NCBI RefSeq assembly: GCF_005937885.2
Contig: NZ_CP042176.1
Location: forward strand, 6,877,501 to 6,941,500
Length of the DNA stretch: 64,000 nt
Source of the DNA: Bradyrhizobium sp. KBS0727
Lineage (GTDB): Bacteria; Pseudomonadota; Alphaproteobacteria; Rhizobiales; Xanthobacteraceae
Reading direction: 5' to 3'
Shown: positions 60,875 to 64,000 of the stretch, piece after piece
Numbering within the stretch: the stretch's first letter is position 1
How the letters are laid out: every line of letters starts with the position of its first letter
Notes under the pieces: model-generated
Database searches by the model: none
Seen by the model: only the letters and a program-made list of their open reading frames with translations
What the model was told of the DNA's origin: nothing
Translations under genes and position numbers: made by a program

Positions 60875-61514
60875 GGTGTATCCTCGTATGTGCGTATCCT
60901 AGTATGTGCGTATCCTCGACTATCCGATCGACGTTGATACTCTCGGATACTCTCGTCGGCTGGGGCGCAAAGTCTGTGCCCCGTCGGCAGTCAACGCGCG
61001 GTCGTGCTGCGCATATTCGAACGGTGGACTCGCCGGCATCGTCTTCTTGTCGAGCAGCTTCGATTTGGACCGGCAACATCGCGTCGATCCAACCCGAAAA
61101 ACCGTCGCACCGACGCTAGCATGCGAGACCGGCTCAATCTGCCCGATCTCATGCATATCGAAGCGGAGGTCGTTGCGGCATACCCGGATCGAGAAGTGCT
61201 TTGGTTTGAGGCGTGAAGCTGAAATCGATGAGTATAAATATCGGATCGAGCGTCCGCAGCAGCGATATACCCACGATGCAGATTTCCTTTCCGAAACTGC
61301 ACTCGCCACGCTGCGTCAAATCGCTCTGCCGGGCCTTAATCGGATGACGAGCACTTTGGTGCCCACTAACCTTGAGTAGGCGTGAGCGTCGAACGAGGCA
61401 GATCAACAAGAGGTCTTGAGGCCGGGCGGCGGGGTCCCAGCCGTCGGGGCTCCAGGCGGCTAGGGACGGTCCGCCCGCTGTTTTTGAAAGCGCGCCGAGG
61501 CGCGTTTTGTTGCA

Positions 61515-61589
61515 TCACAAGCCGAGTGCCCGCCCGTCACTGCGCGGATCGTGCGCTCCCGTGATACTTCCGTCGGCGTACGGATTCAA
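61515..61589 (-). pseudogene. Possible 3' remnant of a gamma-glutamyltransferase gene
   Basis: The minus strand encodes GLNPYADGSITGAHDPRSDGR then ALGL and a stop. This resembles the conserved C-terminus of gamma-glutamyltransferases (xDGxIxGAxDPRSxGxAxG). The sequence immediately upstream in the same frame does not resemble that family, and no catalytic Thr region is present. If real, it is a leftover from a deleted gene. The evidence is one short motif, so confidence is low. Confidence 0.3.
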
Positions 61590-61852
61590 ACCCGACAGCG
61601 AGCCAGAGATCGGCCTGATGATTCGCAAGATCGCCTCCCAGAGGCGTACGCGAGTTCGTCGCTTCCGCACGTCCAGGCGCGCTAGGGTTCGACTACCGCG
61701 AAAGTAAACCTTCGGCGCGCGGGTCCATCGCGCATCAATCATCCAGCCATCAGGAATGCAGGGGAAGCACTCGAAAACGCTTTAGGCCGGCTGGCGCGAA
61801 TTGCACTGGCACCGACGCGCGGTTCGCTGTTTATCCTGAATGGTGGCAAAAT

Positions 61853-61916
61853 GGAGCGCCGCGGCCGATGAAGCGCGGCCGATGAAGATGGGCACTATTC
61901 CTTCGCCATTCCTTGG
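61853..61916. repeat. Short dispersed repeat, copy 1
   Basis: Contains GGAGCGCCGCGGCCGATGAAG, with GCGGCCGATGAAG duplicated in tandem, followed by ATGGGCACTATTCCTTCGCCATTCC. Closely related copies lie at 62454-62509 and 63772-63833. Confidence 0.6.
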
Positions 61917-62067
61917 CCGTGGCGCGTGAATTTTCTCACGCGCCGTTAGCCGCGGTGGTGCGCAACGCAGAGATGGAACCTCGGCTCGTCACACGACCGC
62001 CTTATCCGAGCCGGTTTGCTGTACCGCAAGGGCGTGGCCGCCGCAGTTGACCTGGACACGCAAGAGC

Positions 62068-62325
62068 TTAGTAGCGCGCGCTGGGCTGCTTGGCCTTCGA
62101 GGGCGCCATGCCGGTGGTTTGCCCGGTCGTTTCCTTCGAGCGAGCCATGCCGGTGGTTTGCCCAGTCGTCTCCTTCATGTGCTTCGCATGCTTCATGTGC
62201 GTCGTGTGCTTGGACGCGTGCTTGGCGACGCCGGGCGAGGCCTCGGGCGTGGGCTGCGTCTGGGCCATTGCGCCGCCAACCCCAAGCGCGAGAGCGCATG
62301 CTGATGCGAGAATGAGCTTCTTCAT
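62068..62325 (-). CDS. Small exported His/Met-rich protein with TTGQTTGMA repeats
   Basis: 85 residues: a clear signal peptide (KKLILASACALALGVGGAMAQTQ), a Lys/His/Met-rich segment (KHASKHTTHMKHAKHMKE), and two tandem copies of KETTGQTTGMA followed by a short Lys/Ser tail. GGAGATAAG precedes the ATG. The His/Met content suggests metal binding in the periplasm, but this is inference. Monocistronic, with an upstream region of about 420 bases. Confidence 0.75.
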   Translation of the reverse strand: MKKLILASACALALGVGGAMAQTQPTPEASPGVAKHASKHTTHMKHAKHMKETTGQTTGMARSKETTGQTTGMAPSKAKQPSARY

Positions 62326-62743
62326 GCTTATCTCCATGGGATGAGAAACAATCGCATTAACTGGCGGACCGCCAAACAGTTCCATCCGCGAGCAACCCGA
62401 CCGCAGACTTGGCGAGCGGCGGCACAAATCTGGATACGCCAGCGTAGAACTATAAATGGCGCGCCGCGGCCGATGAAGCACTACGCGTTCACCGTAGCCC
62501 TATGATGCAGCGTCCTGGTTGCGCGCTCCAAATCGCCAGGACTGCGATAGACTGCGATCTGGCACTTCGCCCTCGCGGGCAGCTTTGCCTCGGACGGGGC
62601 GGTCACGGGCATTGCCAGGATCATGATCCGGTTACATACTCTGGCATAAGCCGGAGGCGCACCTCGACCAGCTAACCTGACGGTGCGACCACCCGAAGAA
62701 TGCGTCAGGCAATACCGGGTTACCGGAGAGCGGAGAGACAGCG
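62326..62743. other. Intergenic region with a dispersed repeat copy
   Basis: About 420 bases between the divergent small exported protein and pentapeptide-repeat genes. It holds copy 2 of the short dispersed repeat at 62454-62509. No gene-like frame is convincing. Both promoters should lie here. Confidence 0.45.
62454..62509. repeat. Short dispersed repeat, copy 2
   Basis: AAATGGCGCGCCGCGGCCGA followed by TGAAGCACTACG and ending CCCTATGATGC. The left part matches copy 1 and the right end (CCCTATGATGC) matches copy 3. Confidence 0.6.
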
Positions 62744-63562
62744 ATGCTGTTTCGTCTCGCATTTGCTCTTGTGTCGGTGATGGCGCTGCTAGTTGATCCG
62801 ATTGACGCCGTGTCGCAGGACATGCTGCGCAGCGTCGACCTCAACAGTCCCGAAATGACGGCGTCGGAGATGACGCGCGCCGAGGTCGAGGCGCTTCTCA
62901 AGGCGGCGCGTCAAGATCCCTCGGACCGACACACCGCAGATTTGGAGGGAAAGCGACTGTCCCACCTCGATCTCTCGGGCCTCGACTTCTCCGGCGGCAA
63001 TCTTCATCTCATAAAGCTCAACCTGACCAGCCTGAAAGGCGCGCGCTTCGATCGGGCCATCCTGAACCAGGCCTGGCTAATCGACGCAGATTTGACGGAG
63101 GCATCCCTCGTAAAGGCGTCGCTGCTCGGCACGCAGATGCAACGCGCCAGGCTTGGCGGCGCCGATTTGAGCGGCGCTCGCATAACCGCCGATCTTTCCG
63201 GTGCCAGCCTGATCGGGGCCAAGCTTGCGGGCGCCGATTTGAGCGCTGATATGCGCAACCAATCGATGGGCCTGATGCGTGGCGTGCTCAAATCCGCCGA
63301 TCTCCGGAATGCTGATCTAAGCGGCGCCAATCTCTCGCACGCCGATCTCGAATTTGCGCAGCTGCAGAACGCCAATTTGACGAATTGCAACCTCAGCAAA
63401 GCCGACCTTGCGGGAGCCGACTTATCCGACGCCAATGTCGCCGGCGCCGATTTCACCGAGACCGACCTTGCATCGGCCCTCTTGCCGAGCGCGGCCGCGC
63501 TGGCCGAGGCCCGCAATCTGGACAAGGCCCGGAACTTGAACCTGGCGCGGCGCCCAGATTAG
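62744..63562 (+). CDS. Exported pentapeptide-repeat protein
   Basis: A 272-residue protein: signal peptide (LFRLAFALVSVMALLVDPIDAVSQ), a helical spacer (ASEMTRAEVEALLKAARQDPSDR), then about 30 consecutive A(D/N)Lxx units (LSHLDLSGLDFSGG, GADLSGARITADLSGA, SADLRNADLSGANLSH, ADLAGADLSDANVAGADF). These fold as a right-handed quadrilateral beta-helix. A C-terminal tail (ARNLDKARNLNLARRPD) caps it. Such proteins act in DNA-gyrase mimicry or in cell-envelope roles; with a signal peptide an envelope role is more likely. GGAGAGACAG lies before the ATG. Confidence 0.85.
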   Translation: MLFRLAFALVSVMALLVDPIDAVSQDMLRSVDLNSPEMTASEMTRAEVEALLKAARQDPSDRHTADLEGKRLSHLDLSGLDFSGGNLHLIKLNLTSLKGARFDRAILNQAWLIDADLTEASLVKASLLGTQMQRARLGGADLSGARITADLSGASLIGAKLAGADLSADMRNQSMGLMRGVLKSADLRNADLSGANLSHADLEFAQLQNANLTNCNLSKADLAGADLSDANVAGADFTETDLASALLPSAAALAEARNLDKARNLNLARRPD

Positions 63563-64000
63563 GGATCGCTTGGTGCCGGAAGCCAAGCGGAGATGGTTGT
63601 CCGGATGGACACGACCAGCCCGCCGTCTCCCGATTGCAGTGTGGCAAACCCGACCGATCACAAACACTTTTGCGATGGGCCCAAGCAACAGGCGATCAGT
63701 TCGGACGCGGAGCTTTCGGCGGCATAATGTGCAATTTGCAAGCAGCCGGCCACGATATCGTACAAAATCGCAAACTGGCGCACCACGGCCGATGACGATG
63801 GGCACTACTCCCTCGCGATTCCCCTATGATGCCGAAGCCCGCGATACGCTACAATCGGCAAGTCTACGATGCTCTGCCACCTAGCACTACGCATCGTGGA
63901 TCCCCCGATGTTGCGGGGTGCTCCGCTTACCCCTCAATAGCGGTAATCTCGATCAGCCTCCCAGATAGACGCGAAGGGCCAATGCACAAAACGCGACGTT
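63563..64000. other. 3' flank of the window, nothing coding recognised
   Basis: About 440 bases after the pentapeptide-repeat gene. It holds copy 3 of the dispersed repeat. No frame on either strand looks like a gene; a gene could begin beyond the edge. Confidence 0.4.
63772..63833. repeat. Short dispersed repeat, copy 3
   Basis: CTGGCGCACCACGGCCGATGA followed by CGATGGGCACTACTCCCTCGCGATTCCCCTATGATGC. The left half corresponds to copy 1 (GCGGCCGATGAAGATGGGCACTATTCC...) and the last 11 bases to copy 2. Confidence 0.6.

Larger units (their letters stand above)
60875..62067. other. Gene-poor region with direct repeats and gene remnants
   Basis: About 1.2 kb without a convincing gene. It begins with tandem copies of TATGTGCGTATCCT at about 60888-60915, just upstream of the small gene on the minus strand. 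A hairpin GCGCGCCGAGGCGCG followed by TTTTG lies near 61490. A stretch at 61515-61589 resembles the end of a gamma-glutamyltransferase. A short dispersed repeat occurs at 61853-61916. Longer frames on both strands have poor codon use and no ribosome sites. Confidence 0.5.

Noticed and set aside
60906..61379. 157-residue plus-strand frame
   Set aside because: Mixed composition with no domain, no ribosome site, and it spans direct repeats; judged chance.

Overview
The window looks like chromosomal DNA of a Bradyrhizobium-like alphaproteobacterium (order Hyphomicrobiales). This rests on the high GC content, the many solute-binding proteins and ABC importers, the interspersed palindromic repeats (5560-5638, 18164-18249, 51938-52016) and a longer interspersed element (52045-52495) that I recognise from memory of Bradyrhizobium/Nitrobacter-type genomes. 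A perfect FNR/FixK-type box lies at 2841-2854. I saw no rRNA, tRNA, CRISPR array, transposase or phage gene. Family assignments come from motifs read by eye; no database search was possible.

Layout. 0.35-5.6 kb: an organic-anion transporter and a lactate/malate-dehydrogenase-family enzyme in one operon, facing an HdeA-like periplasmic chaperone across the FixK-type box, then a quinohemoprotein alcohol dehydrogenase. 5.7-12.6 kb: a branched-chain-amino-acid-type ABC importer (LivHMGF plus a binding protein) with an acyl-CoA ligase. 12.9-15.2 kb: a two-gene ABC-2-type transporter. 15.2-24.8 kb: a tandem pair of alpha/beta hydrolases (one with its predicted Asp nucleophile changed to Asn), a metallo-beta-lactamase-fold protein, an amidohydrolase, an FAD monooxygenase fused to an HSL-type esterase, its binding-protein neighbour, a divergent TetR regulator with a perfect palindrome between them, and an M29 aminopeptidase. 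25.2-28.7 kb: an unusual three-gene operon of a long coiled-coil protein built from 49-residue repeats, a TAXI-type binding protein and a VasI/TagO-like protein.

29-39.7 kb: mixed single genes (DsrE-like, TauE/SafE exporter, a PcaB-like lyase, GNAT, SDR, DUF1330, a TctC/Bug binding protein, ExoD, DEAD-box helicase, 3-methyladenine glycosylase I-like). 39.8-47.5 kb: a sulfur-scavenging operon (two SsuA-like binding proteins, SsuC, SsuB, an SfnB/DszC-like flavoprotein, SsuD) with a three-domain rhodanese upstream. 47.8-49.5 kb: the most striking gene, a single protein with a ClpS-like domain, a ClpX-type four-cysteine zinc finger and a classical AAA+ ATPase module. 49.7-53.9 kb: a LysR regulator, a split TPP enzyme resembling sulfopyruvate/phosphonopyruvate decarboxylase, repeat-derived DNA, an NAD-binding epimerase-like protein and a DUF417 membrane protein. 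54.2-60.6 kb: a transglutaminase-like protein, four small genes, and an operon of a binding protein and two extradiol-dioxygenase-like proteins (one with the metal triad, one without) facing a LysR regulator. 60.6-64 kb: gene-poor DNA with short dispersed repeats, a small His/Met-rich secreted protein and a pentapeptide-repeat protein.

Themes: uptake and breakdown of aromatic or ester-linked carbon (three catabolic clusters, each with its own LivK-type binding protein), organosulfur scavenging, and several paralogue pairs in which one copy has lost catalytic residues. The best candidates for undescribed biology are the ClpS/zinc-finger/AAA+ fusion and the coiled-coil/TAXI/VasI operon.
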